DNA of 39,937 bases. Source: Trichinella spiralis (Eukaryota; Nematoda; Enoplea; Trichinellida; Trichinellidae). Shown here piece by piece: positions 23,195-36,562 of the stretch (the first letter of the stretch is position 1; each line of letters begins with the position of its first letter). Below the pieces are notes generated by a model. The model saw only the letters and a list, made by a program, of their open reading frames with translations, had not been told where the DNA came from and searched no databases. The translations under genes were made by a program, and so were the position numbers. Where the stretch lies: NCBI GenBank assembly GCA_000181795.3, contig CM012955.1:4314313-4354249 (forward strand). The letters are read 5' to 3'.

Positions 23195-23594
23195 TAATAT
23201 TAATATTAGTCGGCTTATTCTGCTGAAAAAGAAAAAATAAAAGTCTTGCAGTGTTGAAAAGAAATATAGGTTTTATAGAATTTTCATTTTTATTATAAAT
23301 GCAACTAACTGTTGACAGCTTAGTAGCAACTGAAAGAACAATACAAGCGGGACATTTTAAAATAACCAACCACCAAATAACAATGTTCACATACTAAAGG
23401 CTGGAATATCTGTTCAAAGTGCTAATAGACATCTAACTAATATAACAGACCTATGTGAAAATCATTACCACAAGGCTAACGCAGCCAGAGTGGTATCAGA
23501 GAAGTAAAACCTAATTGTTTTAGAGGGCTTTCTTATATATGCAAGCAACAGTTACTGAACTAAGGTAAAGAATATAAAATGATGGTAAAACTAA

Positions 23595-25716
23595 TCAGTC
23601 ACTGTCACTAGATGAGTTGGCAGTCTCAGGTAAACCTTCCTGCAACTGCAGCACGTGTTCGATTGGATGCACTTTGCCGTCTTCACAGACCCGAGCCGGC
23701 ATTACCAGTCCTTGCCTGATGTGTGAAAGAATAATAATTAATAAAATTCAATAAGCAAATGAAACTTTTCACAGACTTCATCAAACTGTCGATCTGGTTG
23801 ACAAGCTGCACTGCCTCGTGCTCTTTCTCTTCTTCAGTCATACCTTCCATTGGATTTGGTTTCGGAGGCTCGACACAGCCCAACACTGGATTTATCAGAT
23901 CTTTCGCTTGTTTATATTCTTCAGTTTCTGAGTCGGTTGACGAGGAACAGTTGGACTCGTCTGTTTTCGAATTCTTCAGCTGCGCCGTAGTCAGCATGCC
24001 AAGCGACGCAAGCAACCCAGCAGCGTTACCAAAGCCCGTATATTTCACCAAACGATCGACTAATGAAACACAACCAAGTCCAGCTTGAAAATAAAAAAAA
24101 CAAACAAACAACTCACCGTTCTCCTTGCAAAGCACATACAGAAAATCCGCTACCCACATGCTAACATGGGTCACACTAGTCATAAAACGGACCAATTTCC
24201 CCCTGATCGTGACATCATTCTCCGGTCTCGTGTGCACATCCTTCAGAGGAGGAAGGATCTCATGGCGAAGGTACTTTCGGTAAATACGATTCGATCGAGC
24301 TATGCAAATCAACAACGCCAACGTCGGCTGCATGACAGAAGTATCCGACTGGAAAAAGGCACAGTCATCCGACAGATTCTTTTTCGTCGTAACGGAAAAC
24401 TTACATCGTCGCATTGCTTTGACAACAGTTGCAGAATCACGTTCAACGCTGAAACGTCGTAGCCACGATATATCTTATCATTTCCGGTCGAATCAAGGCT
24501 ACAGACTGGAATTAGTAAAGGATACGTTTCCGGAATGCACAGCGTAAGCACATTGATCACTTGACTAAAAAAAACAATTTTTCGAAAATGATACTCAATC
24601 ACGTCATGTAGTAAATTAGAATTGAATAATTAATTGTAAAAAAATGGTTAAAATGTTCAATCGAAGCGAATAAAATGAACAGTCATTACGAAATCAAATT
24701 CTGGTGCTTCGGTGCGCATTCGCATGCACTCAAAAGATATCGCCGGCACAACAGAACCAAATTGTTGAAAAATATACTAGTGTCAATCGCCTAAAACAAA
24801 AAAAAATAACACGCTAAATAATTTCATTTGTCATTTCTGTGGGCAACTTGCCGAAACTGCTTGCATCGTCATGCCGGACGAGATAACTGTGAACAATACT
24901 TTGAACGCTTCGGTAGCCAAATCGACCACTGTGGTGGAAAGTGGCTCGACGTTGGAATTCTTCAGTTCAAGTAAAAACAAATACAGTTGTTGAGATATAT
25001 TGTATTCGTCGAGCAGTGGCACCGAATTCACTGTCGATAAACACGTAAGCACGAACAGAATTCTCAGGTCGTAGAATGCGTTCTCGCATTGGAAGTTCAT
25101 TGATTTGAAGCCTTGCAGTAATTCCTGATAGCCGCTGTTGGAATTAAAAAAACAGAAAATTATACGCATGCAGCTTATCAAATTCAAAAATTAAGCATAC
25201 CGAAAAACATTTCTAGCCTTTTCACAATTAAACAAAAGATTGCACAAGACTTTCTTCGCCTCTAATCTCACTTCCAAATCCCACGGACCATTGTCGAGTG
25301 ACTCGAATTCCTCTTCTTGCAGATTGGAAAAATGAAACAAATAGGCCATTACTTTTGTCTCGCTTATAAAGTTTGAAAATTCTTTGTCTCTCGACAGGAC
25401 GCGAATCAATACCAGCAAGTCCAAAATTTCCTCCCTATCGTTGAACTGGTCAGCACGCTCGTCCAAGCAATTTCCAAGAAGATGCGCCAATTCTTGGCGC
25501 ACGTTCAGCGGACATGCGGAAAAGTCGAAAAAGAACTGAAGCTGAAATGGGAAAAATTACCAACTGAGAATAGCAAAAACGGCAGCAGAACAAAACAAAT
25601 CAAACTTTTCTGTGCATCTCAAATATGGTTTGGTTGAAGTGAACTCCGCGAGAGGATTTCAACTTTGTCAAAGAATCTCCCATGAATTGGACTTCGTCGT
25701 TTGTCAGACTATCCAT
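23595..25716 (-). CDS. ric-8: RIC-8 (synembryn), G-alpha chaperone and exchange factor
   Basis: Eight minus-strand exons keep phase: 25716-25606, 25541-25201, 25134-24858, 24790-24690, 24564-24405, 24348-24117, 24059-23777 and 23715-23595. They give about 541 residues, close to human RIC8A (about 530). Diagnostic blocks are LIRVLSRDKEFSNFIS, KKVLCNLLFN, FYDLRILFVLTCL, LRHEILPPLKDVHTRPE, KLVRFMTSV, LVKYTGFGNAAGLLAS, TEEYKQAKDLINPV and PNPMEGMTEEEKEHEA. The protein is an armadillo-type fold that assists folding and nucleotide exchange of G-alpha subunits. In nematodes it is needed for synaptic transmission and for spindle positioning in embryos. The acidic Ser-rich stretch SSSTDSETEEY and the end NSSSDSD resemble the CK2-type phosphorylation regions of RIC8A. 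The ATG at 25716 was chosen because MDSLTNDEV opens the homologous frame. A CATTTAG acceptor 64 bp upstream suggests a spliced leader. Confidence 0.95.
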
Positions 25717-25799
25717 ATTGAGACACGTTTTGTTCCACGACTCCCAGAACCCGCCACAACAATACAGTACGATAAGTGCTAAATGAAATTAAGGTTTAG

Positions 25800-26725
25800 T
25801 TACAGTTATTTATTGTTTATTTCAGCATCCAAACAATAATTTGAAAATTTACTTAGGAAAATGTCTTTATTAATTGAGTTGATGTTAATAATATTTTATT
25901 TATTCAATTTTTGCGCAGACTGTTGCTAATTTTAAATAACACAAAACTGGCTTACGAAAAATCCCATTTGTTAAATAAATATAGAGTTACTCAACTAAAA
26001 AATATTAAATTGCAATTTGAATATGTATTTTATAGATACATTACAATCAATTTATAGTGCCACTGCGACTGATGCTGTTGTTTGCGGAAGTTTATAAATT
26101 TGAATTGAACTAAATTAAAAATTAGCTAGCTGTGAAAAATAACATGAAGAATAATATTAATAAAACAATTTTAATTATAAAATAAAATTACAGAAATTAT
26201 TTTAAATGAGCAGCTCAAAAAATTTAATTTAAATTAAATAATTATTAGTTTTATAAAATACATTTTTTACAGTACGACTCGATTAGTTTCAATTGAAAGC
26301 ATTGCCATTCTGCATAAAATATAATGTACAGTTTTGAACTCGGTCAATTCAATTTAACCTTCGTTTCAAAGTCCGTACTGTAAACATATGGAAGAAAAAA
26401 ATTTTTAAGCATGTTATTGTCGATTTTCTTCTTATAATTGTAGTGGTAACTTTGACTTTTTTCCCAAAATGTTAATTTGTGTTGTTTAATTTATGCAATT
26501 CGATAGTTGTTGAATTTTCATTGTTGGTATTCAATTTTTTCATGGGGTGATTGTATTTCATTGCTTGCCAAGTTCACCAATGACAAATGAAGTTTCCAAT
26601 GACGTAACTAACGCGACATGCTTATGAAATGTGCAATAATTTCATATTTTATGTTGGTCAAATTCTGTGCCTGAGTTATTATTCATTTTCGTTTTTTTGC
26701 GACAGAATTTTCGTGAACTGCAGCC
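25800..26725. other. AT-rich intergenic region between ric-8 and the kinase gene
   Basis: No gene was seen. It is the shared upstream region of two divergent genes, ric-8 on the minus and the GAK-type gene on the plus strand, and is likely to hold both promoters. GCGACAG and CTGCAG acceptor-like sites at about 26696-26723 lie just before the kinase ATG. Confidence 0.5.
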
Positions 26726-29700
26726 ATGGAACTGTTTCGGAATGCGTTGAATTACATTAATTCTTCCTCTGATCAGTCGGACGATGATTTTGTTGGCCAA
26801 ACGGTAGTAATCGGTTCCGAACGACTGCGAGTCCGTCAAAGAATTGCTGAAGGTAATTTGAGATATTTCCTTTTTTTGCTAATTTACATTTAATTATCCA
26901 GCAACTTTACTTCGAGGTTAAAACTTTTCTTTTATAGCTTTTCTCCACAAAATAGGCAAAATATGTTTGCATGATCAAGTGAACGGTTTAATAGCCATAA
27001 AAGGATGTGTTTATCTTAGTTGAACATTCACGTTGTTGAGTCTATTGAACAATCAATTTTATGTGAGCGAAAGCGATTAGAATCGATTTAATGTTCCGTT
27101 TGATTCAGTTTGAATTGATCTTTTTGTCCATATCAGAGAATTATTTATTTGACTCTGTATGCATTCAAAATTGAAATTAATTTCATTTTCATCTTGAAAA
27201 AATCCGCTTTATTATTTAACAAATGTATAGATGTTCTTTTATTTCTTATGATTGGTTTTTCAAGCAGAAGTGAACTTTTCAATTTTGAACTTTTACCCTC
27301 AACTTTTATTCTTTTCGTACTGGGGGCTTTAGTTTGAACGAAGCATTTTTGAAACTTGTTTTACAGTTGTACACAAGGTGTTTTGTTGAATAATCATTTT
27401 TTATTTCACAATGTACTGTTGCTAATTTGCCCGTTTTGGTTGTCAACAATGTTTAAACTGAAAATTCAGTATCATACGCTGTTTGCGCTGTAACTCTATA
27501 GGCATTTCAAAATTGTAATATGATAATTTTATGAAAATTATCTTTTTTTTCAATATTTCATTTTATTTAAAAAAACTTTTAATGACAAGTATTAAATTTT
27601 AAATTGTCAATATCTTGTTGATTGAAATTTAATTTTTTTAGATGGAGCATCTTTCGTATTTCATATAATAATTAGTTTGATTTTATTCAGGCGGGTTTGG
27701 ATTCGTTTACGAGACAGCAGCAGAAAACGGAAAACAGTATGCATTGAAAAGAATGTTTGCTGGTGACAAAGAAAGTTATAAAACAATCAACCGAGAAATA
27801 TGCATTCTGGTATTCAAATGAAGTCGAACCGTTGGTTTTGTATTTTACATATCAAATTTAGAAATCGGTATCTGGTCACGAGAATATTATTCAGTTTGTT
27901 GCAGCTGCATCAGAAAATTCCCAAGCTGCTCGTCGTTATGAATTTCTCATTCTGACCGAACTGTGCACAGGTATCATACATACAAACGTATATATTGGTT
28001 GTCATTATGAAGCTGTTGTTGTTTTTTGATTTTTTTAAACAAGGTGGGCCGCTGTTGAACCATTTGCGTGGTCGCCAAAAGCCGTTTGAAATGTGCGAAA
28101 TATACCCTATTTTTTATCAAGTATGCAAAGCTGTCAAACATTTGCACTGCCGTTCTGATCCTGTGATTCATCGAGATTTGAAGGTTTGTTTAAAATGTGT
28201 CTCAATTTTATTCAAAGTGTAATTTTTGTTTTTAATTTTGTACAGATTGAGAATTTACTTTTGGATCACAAAGGAACAATAAAGTTGTGCGATTTCGGCA
28301 GTGCTACGACAGAGTGTTATTATCCAGATCCATCGTGGTCGGTGCAAAAAAGGGATGCGTTAACCGAGGAGGTGTGCTTATGGAATTAATAATCAGTTGA
28401 GTCTAACATTAAAATTTTTTTTTTATTTCACGAATAGCTGAAAAAATTTACAACGCCAATGTATCGCGCACCAGAAATGTTAAATTTATTCGACGATTAT
28501 CCAATTAATCAAAAGGTTGACATTTGGGTAAGCTATGGAAAAAAAAAGATGATGATTGAATAATTGTTAAAACTGGGCATTTATTTTCAGGCTTTGGGAT
28601 GTATTTTGTACTATTTATGTTACATGGAACATCCGTTCGAAGACAGTGCTACGTTGCGTATTTTGAATGCGAAGTTTAATTTTCCAGAAAACGACGAACG
28701 TTGCGCAATTGCTCATCCGTTAATATGTGAGAATAAAAGAATAGATTGAAAATTTATTATTTTTTTGAACGGTTTTTTTTCAGGCAATTTAATTCAACCA
28801 AATCCGAACAACCGGTGGGATATTGTCGCTTTGATTGAACAATTGCGACAGTCTGCTGAAGTGTACGGTATTGATTTGCAGGCTAGAGCAGATTTGTTCC
28901 CCACAAATGGTTAAGCGAGCTGTAGTTGTTTGGTTGTTGTTTTGATTTAATTGGTCTGCGTTTAGTGAAATCAGTTTCAACGCCAGTTATGGAAAACAAC
29001 AGTTCTACGACAAACATGTTGGAATCGTTGAAAGGTCAGGCTGGATCGATATTGAAGAATATACGCGATACGTCCACAAGAATGAGAAATTCAATACAAA
29101 AGTAGAGTGGTGGATTTTTTTTCTTCATTATTTTGATTTTCTCATTGCCGATTTATGGTGGATAATTGATTTTTCAGCAATGCCAACAAAGTGGAATTGA
29201 ATTCTTTGACCAGTCGATTGATGTTCTTGCTAGTTCCGGTCCATGGAACCGACGCCGGTATCAGGAGCAATGTGGCGCGGTTGCAGCACACGTTGCAACT
29301 TCGACATGGTCATCACTTTAAGCTTTACAGCTTGACTTATCGAACGTACGTCGACGATTTGTTCGGCAATCAGGTAAGCAGTGAAAAATGAGATGAACAA
29401 TTTGATTTTCAATTTCGTATCACTTTTCCAATCCGTTCATAGGCGATGCATTGTATTTTTGCCGACGGTACGGCTCCGTCGTTGGACTTGTTGCTAACTG
29501 CTTGCAAAACCATGTACAACTGGTTGGAAAAAGATAGCAGAAACGTGTGCGTTGTTCACTGTTCGGTATGTATGGTTGTAGTTGTGTGCAAATTTTTTTT
29601 TTCATCCGACGTTCTTTAAACAAATTAACTAATTCTACGCATGGAGTTTTTGGCTCATATTTTCTCATTTTTTAGAACGACGTTGGAAATGGGAGCTGCA

Positions 29701-32037
29701 TTATGGGAGCGTTGTTGAATTTTTGCGGAGTATTTTCAAATTCAGTTGAAACGGTCGACTTTTTCAAAAAGTATCCTTCCATTCCGCCAATGTCGCCATC
29801 ACAAATCAAGTACGCCTCATTGTCTTGCGTCTCGTTACTTGTCGTGTTAATTCTCTTTCCAGGTATATTGACTATTTGAATACGGTGAAAAAATGGCCGG
29901 CCGTTTATCCGCAGCCGATCACGATGCACTTGAAAAATTTGTCGGTGAAGCCGTTACCGTTGTTCAATCGTCTAAAGTATAGAAATTTTTTCAATGCGTC
30001 GCAGGATTTTCTCATTTTTCCCATCATTCATTTATTGTCTGTCCACTTTCAGAAGCGGATGTCGACCGTTTGTTGTAATTTACGCCAACAACAGGAAGGT
30101 GTTCACTTCCGGTGATAATTTCGAATCGATTCCGTGAGCCGAAAATTTTTTCTTTTTCAATTGTTCTTGTTCTTGAATATATTTTTTTGTCTACTGTACT
30201 TTCAGTCTGTACGAGGTGAAAGATTGTACCGGTTTTTCCGTGCCTTTGGACGTGACGGTGCACGGCGACGTGACCGTCGTCCTGTGCCACGCCCGGTCCA
30301 CGCTCGGCGATCGCATGCAAGGCACGGTGACCGCGGTGCGCATGTGTCAGTTTCAGTTCAACTGCGGCTTCGTCGACTGTTCAGTCGACCAGATGACGAT
30401 GAACATGTAAGTGGAGGGGAAAAGATGGGATAGATTAAAATGCGATGTGTATTTTTGTTTTACAATTTTAATTATTTTTAGACAAAATTTGGATTTTGTC
30501 GACCAGGGGGACAAATATCCCAAAGATTTCAGTGTTCAGTTGAATTTCAGTGCGCTGGAAGATCGTCGTACTGGGTGCCATTCGGTCGACTTGCATGGGA
30601 ATTTCGACATCGTGCCCAACGCGTTCAAAGTGGTATTTTCCACTGAAAATGAGCTCCAGCGTTTCATTTATCAATACAGTTCAGTTGTGCAGACTTATTC
30701 GAATTATTCGTATTTTTTTTCTTGATCAATTGATTGAAATAATTGTAGAAACGAGCACTGGTAAGCAACCGTTTCAGTGTGACGATCGATTTCAACAGTC
30801 CAACAAGGAGAAGAGCAAAGACGACCACGACGATCATTATCAGGTCGAAAATGATCTTCACTTGTTGCACATCTCGTCGTTCGGCGAGGCGGGCGTGGTC
30901 GAACGCCAACCGAAACCAGCGACGGATCAGCATCCCAATCTGCTCGACTTGCAGTACGATACGGTCGATTGTTGTCTGTTGGATTCGGGCTCGGTTTCGA
31001 CTGCAACTGACGCTTCGAACAGACGCGACTGGGACACGGATCAACGGCACGATCTGGTCGACAGTCTGTTGGACGCGGATCTACAGTATGCCGGCTTGTC
31101 GGACCCGTCGGCCCATGCTGAGGCGGTGAAATCGACCCTGGCCAGTACGACCGCCGTGACCAGAAATTACAGTTCGCCGTTGTTGAACCAGGCTGAGTCG
31201 AGTCGACCCGTGGCTCCGGTGCCAAGGTCGACGGCAATATTCGGCCGGCCGGGAACCGCCCGAACGACGACAACCGTCAGCATCACGGCAACAACAATGC
31301 CCACGTCAGGTTAATATTATTAATATTATTATTATTGTGGTGGAAAAAAATTTGTTTTTTTTTCCTTTCTTTTTTTGTTTTTCTAGAACGAAACAAATTG
31401 CAAGTTTGCGATAAACATTTCGAAGATCTGTTGACTAGTCAAGGATTTACTGCCGCGAGTTCGTCGGCGAAAACGTTGCAATCGTTGGCATCGATGCGAC
31501 GCGACCAAGAGAATCTACTGTTGACTGAAGATGAAATTAAAGTATAAAATTTTTTTTTAATTTATTTAAAAAATTGTTAAAAAAATTTTTTTAATCTGAA
31601 AATTTTTGTTCTAGATTCGTTCTTGGATCGAAGGGAAAGATCGTAATATACGTGGTTTGTTGTGCTCGTTGCATACTGTACTTTGGCAAGGAAATGAAAA
31701 ATGGGAAGAAATTGGTATGGCTGAGTTGGTCACTGCCGCCCAAGTGAAAAAGTATTATCGCAAAGCTTGCCTCGCAGTGCATCCCGACAAGGTGATGATT
31801 TATGTTAATTTGTTTGTTTGTTTGGTTTTTCTTTCCCCACTGTTTCAAATGACGCGCTGACTACCGTATGCACTGGTTGTGCAATGACTTTTTGTTGTTT
31901 GAATTTTTTTTTTTGAATGTTCCAATTTCTAGTTAGTCGGTACGGCCCACGAACAACTGGCCAAGTTGATTTTTATGGAATTGAACGACGCGTGGTCTGA
32001 ATTTGAAAAGACCGCCGAAATGTTCTCCTTCAAATAA
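26726..32037 (+). CDS. GAK/auxilin: NAK-family kinase, PTEN-like, C2 and J domains
   Basis: Twenty exons in consistent phase (first 26726-26852, second 27691-27809, last three 31387-31541, 31615-31791 and 31933-32037) give 1050 residues. The kinase domain (about 30-325) has a Gly loop EGGFGFVYE, Lys62 in ALK, HRDLK at 161-165, DFGSAT from 181 (typical of NAK/Ark kinases) and MYRAPEM. A PTEN-like domain follows (about 375-550, [25 protein letters not shown]). Its HCx5R signature is broken, as in auxilins. Then a C2 domain (about 555-720) carries [19 protein letters not shown] and [10 protein letters not shown] disordered linker encoded by one 561-nt exon has a clathrin-box-like LLDLQ. The J domain is C-terminal ([24 protein letters not shown] with HPD at 1013-1015, [12 protein letters not shown]). 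Together with Hsc70 it strips clathrin coats from vesicles. Intron 1 (838 bp) is by far the longest. The next gene on the strand starts 1 kb downstream. Confidence 0.96.
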
Positions 32038-33034
32038 TATGAATCGTCTCGTTGGTTCGGCACAATTTATTATGCTTTTCACGTGGAAATTGGAAAATTT
32101 CTCTCTGCATTCGTTTTACGATAATTCCACTTTCCACTGAACTGAAGTTTTGCCTTCATTTGGATGAATAGTTGATTTTCGTATTTAACACATCTATCAG
32201 TGGTGACAATCGCACAATACTTTTTTCCTACTTGTTATATTTTAATTATTATTATTCTTGTTGTCGTTGTTGTTCTACTTTTGCCTGTGCTGTTGGTTTT
32301 TAATAGTCCAAAAATTTATCACTTTTCTTCCATTTGCATGTGCAAAAAGTGGTTTTTTTTTCGTTCGATTCGATTCGATGGCCAAAGATTGAATAGATAA
32401 ATGGATAGATGGATCTCTGTGCTGTTGAACCGTCTCAGAGCCGAACTGCTCAAGTCCAGTTCATGCCGAACAATAATTCCATTTTTCATTTTTTCTTCCA
32501 CTCGATTATTTTGTTCGGTGTTCTGTGTTGTACGCATGCGTAAATTTGTGTTGTTGTTGGAAGTTTTTTTTTTGCATTTGTCTCTGCCGCTGCGATGTGG
32601 TTTCGTTGCTGCTTCATACATTATCATATATATATATATGTATGTATCTGTAATTTTGTTTCGCTCAATTGGTTGATGCATTGCAATTAAATTTCCAACC
32701 AATACACATATAATACACAAACAGAGAGAAAGAGTCAGTGTTTGTGGTGTTGAAAAAAAAACAATAGCGCAATCGGTACGGTTGACCTGTTTACTTTTGT
32801 CGAAGCGATGTTTCCGTTTTTGTTTTCAGATATGTATCTTGCAAACAAGAAAAAAGACAAGAAAAGAAAATATATATATGTTTTGATGAAATATTATTTG
32901 GTTGTTTCGTTCAGGTTATTGGGCAAATTATGGTCGAATGTCGAGCAGTTCGTCCATCTGTGTTGATCAAGTGAACAAAAGTAATTTCTGACATTGCAGA
33001 AATTATTTGCATAAATTAGAAACCCAGCCGACAA

Positions 33035-34367
33035 ATGCCGCGTTATTTTTTCAACTTTGCCTATTTGGGTTCGCGTTTCAGCGGTTCTCAGTCCCAGCCG
33101 AATCAACTCACTGTTCAGGGCGTTCTCGAAGTAAGCCTGATCAAATTTGCATATTTCGATTGTCGACAAGTTGATCAATCAATAAGAGCGTTGTTTCGTT
33201 TTATCAGAATGTTCTGGCGATGATTTTGCTTTCGCCCCTCGGCGAAGAGCCGCGCTGGTATTTCAGCAGTCGAACCGACGCCGGCGTCCACGCGTTCATG
33301 AACACAGCTACTGTAGATTTGGATCCGGAACGTGACTTCGATTCCGACTATTTGAAATCCGCTCTCAATTCCATGCTCACCAAATTGGATATGGAAATTC
33401 GGTGTGAATTTCGATTGTGAAGAAAAAAAATTATGAATAATATTTTATTCTTATTTCTTATTTTTTTCCAGCATCAACAGTTGCAGACGAGTGTCTGGAG
33501 GATTTTGCGCCCGACGTCACGCCCTCGAACGGGAATATTTGTACCGTTTGGCAATTTTGAAGCCCGAATTCGAGTCCGACCACCACAAGCAAACGAACAA
33601 CACGTCGACAACCCAAAACGCCCACCACTCGTTGCCGTTGATCGAACACCGCCGCGCCTGGGCGCTGTCGTCGGCTTTCAACCACGAACGCTTCCGCAAG
33701 GCGGCGCTGATGTTCCAAGGCTCGCACAATTTCGCCTCGTTCATGACGAACAGTGTTGGCAATTTGGACCGACCGACCGGCATCGCCACTGTGAAAAACA
33801 TCTCCCGCCTGGATATCGACTTCGGCAAAGCGCTCATGGATTCCAAGCACGAACCTTGTTCGGATTTTTTCAACTTTTTCGACGTCTCTTTCGTTTCTCG
33901 TTCATTTCTCTACAATCAGGTAAATTTTCCAACCCCACCCACTCGTTCTGTCTCTCCTGGCTTTGGCGAATCCCATTTATATCCGCACCGAATTGTTTTG
34001 TTCCGTTCAGATACGTCGAATGATGGCCTGCATGGTCGCGGCGGCGAAGCATCGAATCGAACTCGACGACATTGAATGGCTACTCAACCGACCCGACCCG
34101 GCCAACTGGGCCAAGCACCATCTCACGTTGGCGCCGGCCTACGGTCTTTATTTGAAATCGATCACCTACGACGACAAAGGTCAGTGTTGTGCACAATGTG
34201 TCCGTCTGTGTGTTTATTATAGGGTTTTTTTTTGAAATTTTTATTTTGCAGATTTTACCGAGCCCCACCCTCTTCACTGCCGACTTCAAGACGATGCAGA
34301 CGAAGAAATGCCATATCCGCTTCCGATGAACGTCGAATCGTTGCTCAATGGAAACGGCGATCTCTGA
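33035..34367 (+). CDS. TruA-family tRNA pseudouridine synthase, PUSL1-like
   Basis: Five exons (33035-33130, 33208-33401, 33472-33919, 34011-34179 and 34252-34367) give 340 residues. The N-terminus YFFNFAYLGSRFSGSQ matches the family's first strand (RYLVYFQYVGTDFNG in PUSL1). Catalytic Asp56 sits in SSRTDAGVHA. Later blocks are ARRHALEREYLYRLA, GSHNFASFM, RSFLYNQIRRMM and LAPAYGLYLKSI, all in TruA order. The enzyme isomerises uridine to pseudouridine in RNA. PUSL1 proteins act in mitochondria on tRNA or mRNA, but no clear targeting peptide is visible at this start. An insert of about 25 residues (HHKQTNNTSTTQNAHH) interrupts the domain and may be a species-specific loop. A TTGCAG acceptor lies 35 bp before the ATG. 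It converges on PDH E1 alpha with 260 bp between the stops. Confidence 0.93.
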
Positions 34368-34627
34368 TTCGTAGTTCAGCAAGCCAATTTAGCAGTACCA
34401 GCAACTGAAATCGTCTATTTTCAACAATTCTTCTATTTGCCCGTCGTCTCTGCGGACGTTCTAAAAACCGTGTCTACTAACAACTGCTGCTGCTTTACGA
34501 CGAAAGGTATCAGTGTTTCCTTCCTGTGGTCTGTCTACTCGTTTTTTTTCCTTTGGATTAGCATCGTTTATTGTTCAAAATTTTCCACTATATCGACCAG
34601 AACAACAATAATATTTTTAAACGTAAT

Positions 34628-36562
34628 TCATTCTGTTTTCAATACGTCAGCGGTTAGATTTTTCGGTACCGGCACGACCACCTCCGCCGACGTTCCTCTC
34701 AAAACCAAATCGGGCGTGTCTTTGTAAACATCCGTGTAGAGCAATTCGAGCGGCGGCTCGGGATCTTGCAGTGCCTCTGCCAACGCTTTCTCCACTTCTT
34801 TGCGAATCTGCTTTTCCATATTCTGCAAAACCAATTTCCACATTACATATATAAACACTGCTTGCTTTTTGTTCACATTTTCTATTTAATAATAACTACT
34901 TTCAATTCTTCTTCGGTCGCCAAATTTGCCGTCAGCATCTTCTCACGGAAACTGGTGATCGGATCTCGCATTTTGCGCACTTTTTGTATTTCTTCTCTGG
35001 TTCGATAACTGAAATGATTAACAATAGATAGATTTGTGAAATCGACTTAAAAATTGAAATGTCAAATTGCACAATTCTCCCCCTTTTTCATTACCTTGTA
35101 CCGGGATCGCTCATGCTGTGTCCGAAGTAACGGTAAGTTGCCATTTCGAGAACAATAGGCCCGTTTCCTGCGCGACAATATTCAGCAACCCATTTAGTCG
35201 CTTGGCGCACTGCCAGCACGTCCATTGCATTCACCTTAACACGAATTTACTGTCTTCACTTCTTCAAACCCGAATATTATTATACCAAATGCATTGTAAA
35301 CAATACATACCCACAATCCGGGAACGTAGTCACCTCGAGTGTAATATTCTGTCGAAGCTGATGACCTTTCAACTGATGTTCCCATACCGTATCCGTTGTT
35401 TTCACAAACAAATACGCATGGCAAATGCCATAATTTTGCCATATTCAACGCTAAAATAATAATGTTAATTAGAATTGTAATTGTAAGTTTAATTAGCTGT
35501 GCAATTGGAAATTTCTTGTAGAGAAAACATTTCTTCATCAGATGTACAGTGTAGCTTTTTTACGCACATTTCATATGAAATAGTAACAAAAAAACAGAAA
35601 AGCATAATACATTCAAAGAGTTGGCCTTGATTGGATGCACCGTCTCCGTAAAGACAAAATGACACTCTTTTCTCATCCCGATATTTGTAAGCGAATGCTA
35701 TACCAGTTCCAACAGGTATCTGCAATGGACCAAGTGTCGACAAACAAAAATGCACATGTTCAGCAAACAAAATTACCAACCTGAGCACCTACAATGGCAC
35801 ATCCACCATAAAAATGCTGTTTCGCATTGTACATGTGCATAGAGCCACCTTTACCATGAACTGCCCCAGAAACGCGTCCTTTAAAACAAGTGCAATTGTC
35901 TAATCGGTCAGTGTTATGAACACAGACGTAAAGAACAAAAAGACACTGGCACGATTAGCAAAAATAAAGCACTGAAACTTTACCGGCTAATTCGGCGAAA
36001 ACTTGCTTCAAAGTAATGCCAGACAACAACGACCATCCGTGGCATCGATAAGCTGTAATTATCGAGTCGTCTTCATTCATCGCAGCTTTCATACCAACAG
36101 CAACGGCTTCCTGAAAATGTTTCATCAATTTTCAATATTCACCAATTCATTTCAATCCACCTGTCCAGAATAAAGATGACAAAAGCCACGAATCTGTTTT
36201 TCTTTGTACATATTGCTGGCAGTTGTTTCCATTCGACGCACCAGCAACATTTCGCGCAAATATTTCATGGCTTCATCTCTAGTAACTGTCACTTGCTGCG
36301 CAGGAGCGCTGTCAAGCTTGTGCGTTTTGAAAGGCTGAAAAACACGTTCAACATATAGAAAAGAAATTTTCCAATTCAACCGCAATATTAACTGTAATTT
36401 CCAAAGTAGCTTCTGCTGCGGTCGAGAAATTCAATCTGGCGGCACTACGGCCAATCTGAAACCAAACAACGAATATCATTCACAACCAAAGCGCAAAAAT
36501 TAAAAGTAACGGTTCACCACAGCTGGCGATGGAACGCAACGGGCCAAGTTCAAAACGTACAT
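34628..36562 (-). CDS. Pyruvate dehydrogenase E1 component, alpha subunit
   Basis: Ten minus-strand exons (36562-36518, 36455-36393, 36334-36161, 36110-35984, 35878-35781, 35719-35611, 35450-35311, 35234-35095, 35008-34900 and 34822-34628) add up to 1200 nt, or 399 residues, the usual length. The N-terminus ([30 protein letters not shown]) is basic and lacks acids, as a mitochondrial presequence. Then come [73 protein letters not shown] and [16 protein letters not shown]. The thiamine-diphosphate motif GDGA...NN is intact, as are the regulatory Ser in [10 protein letters not shown]. The first His of the usual YRYHGHS is Phe here. The enzyme decarboxylates pyruvate in the mitochondrial matrix. 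A TTTCAG acceptor lies 5 bp before the ATG, typical of spliced-leader addition. The C-terminus is slightly extended ([13 protein letters not shown]). Confidence 0.96.

Noticed and set aside
24085-24462. Plus-strand 125-codon frame within ric-8
   Set aside because: It is the antisense shadow of the exon carrying LRHEILPPLKDV of ric-8.
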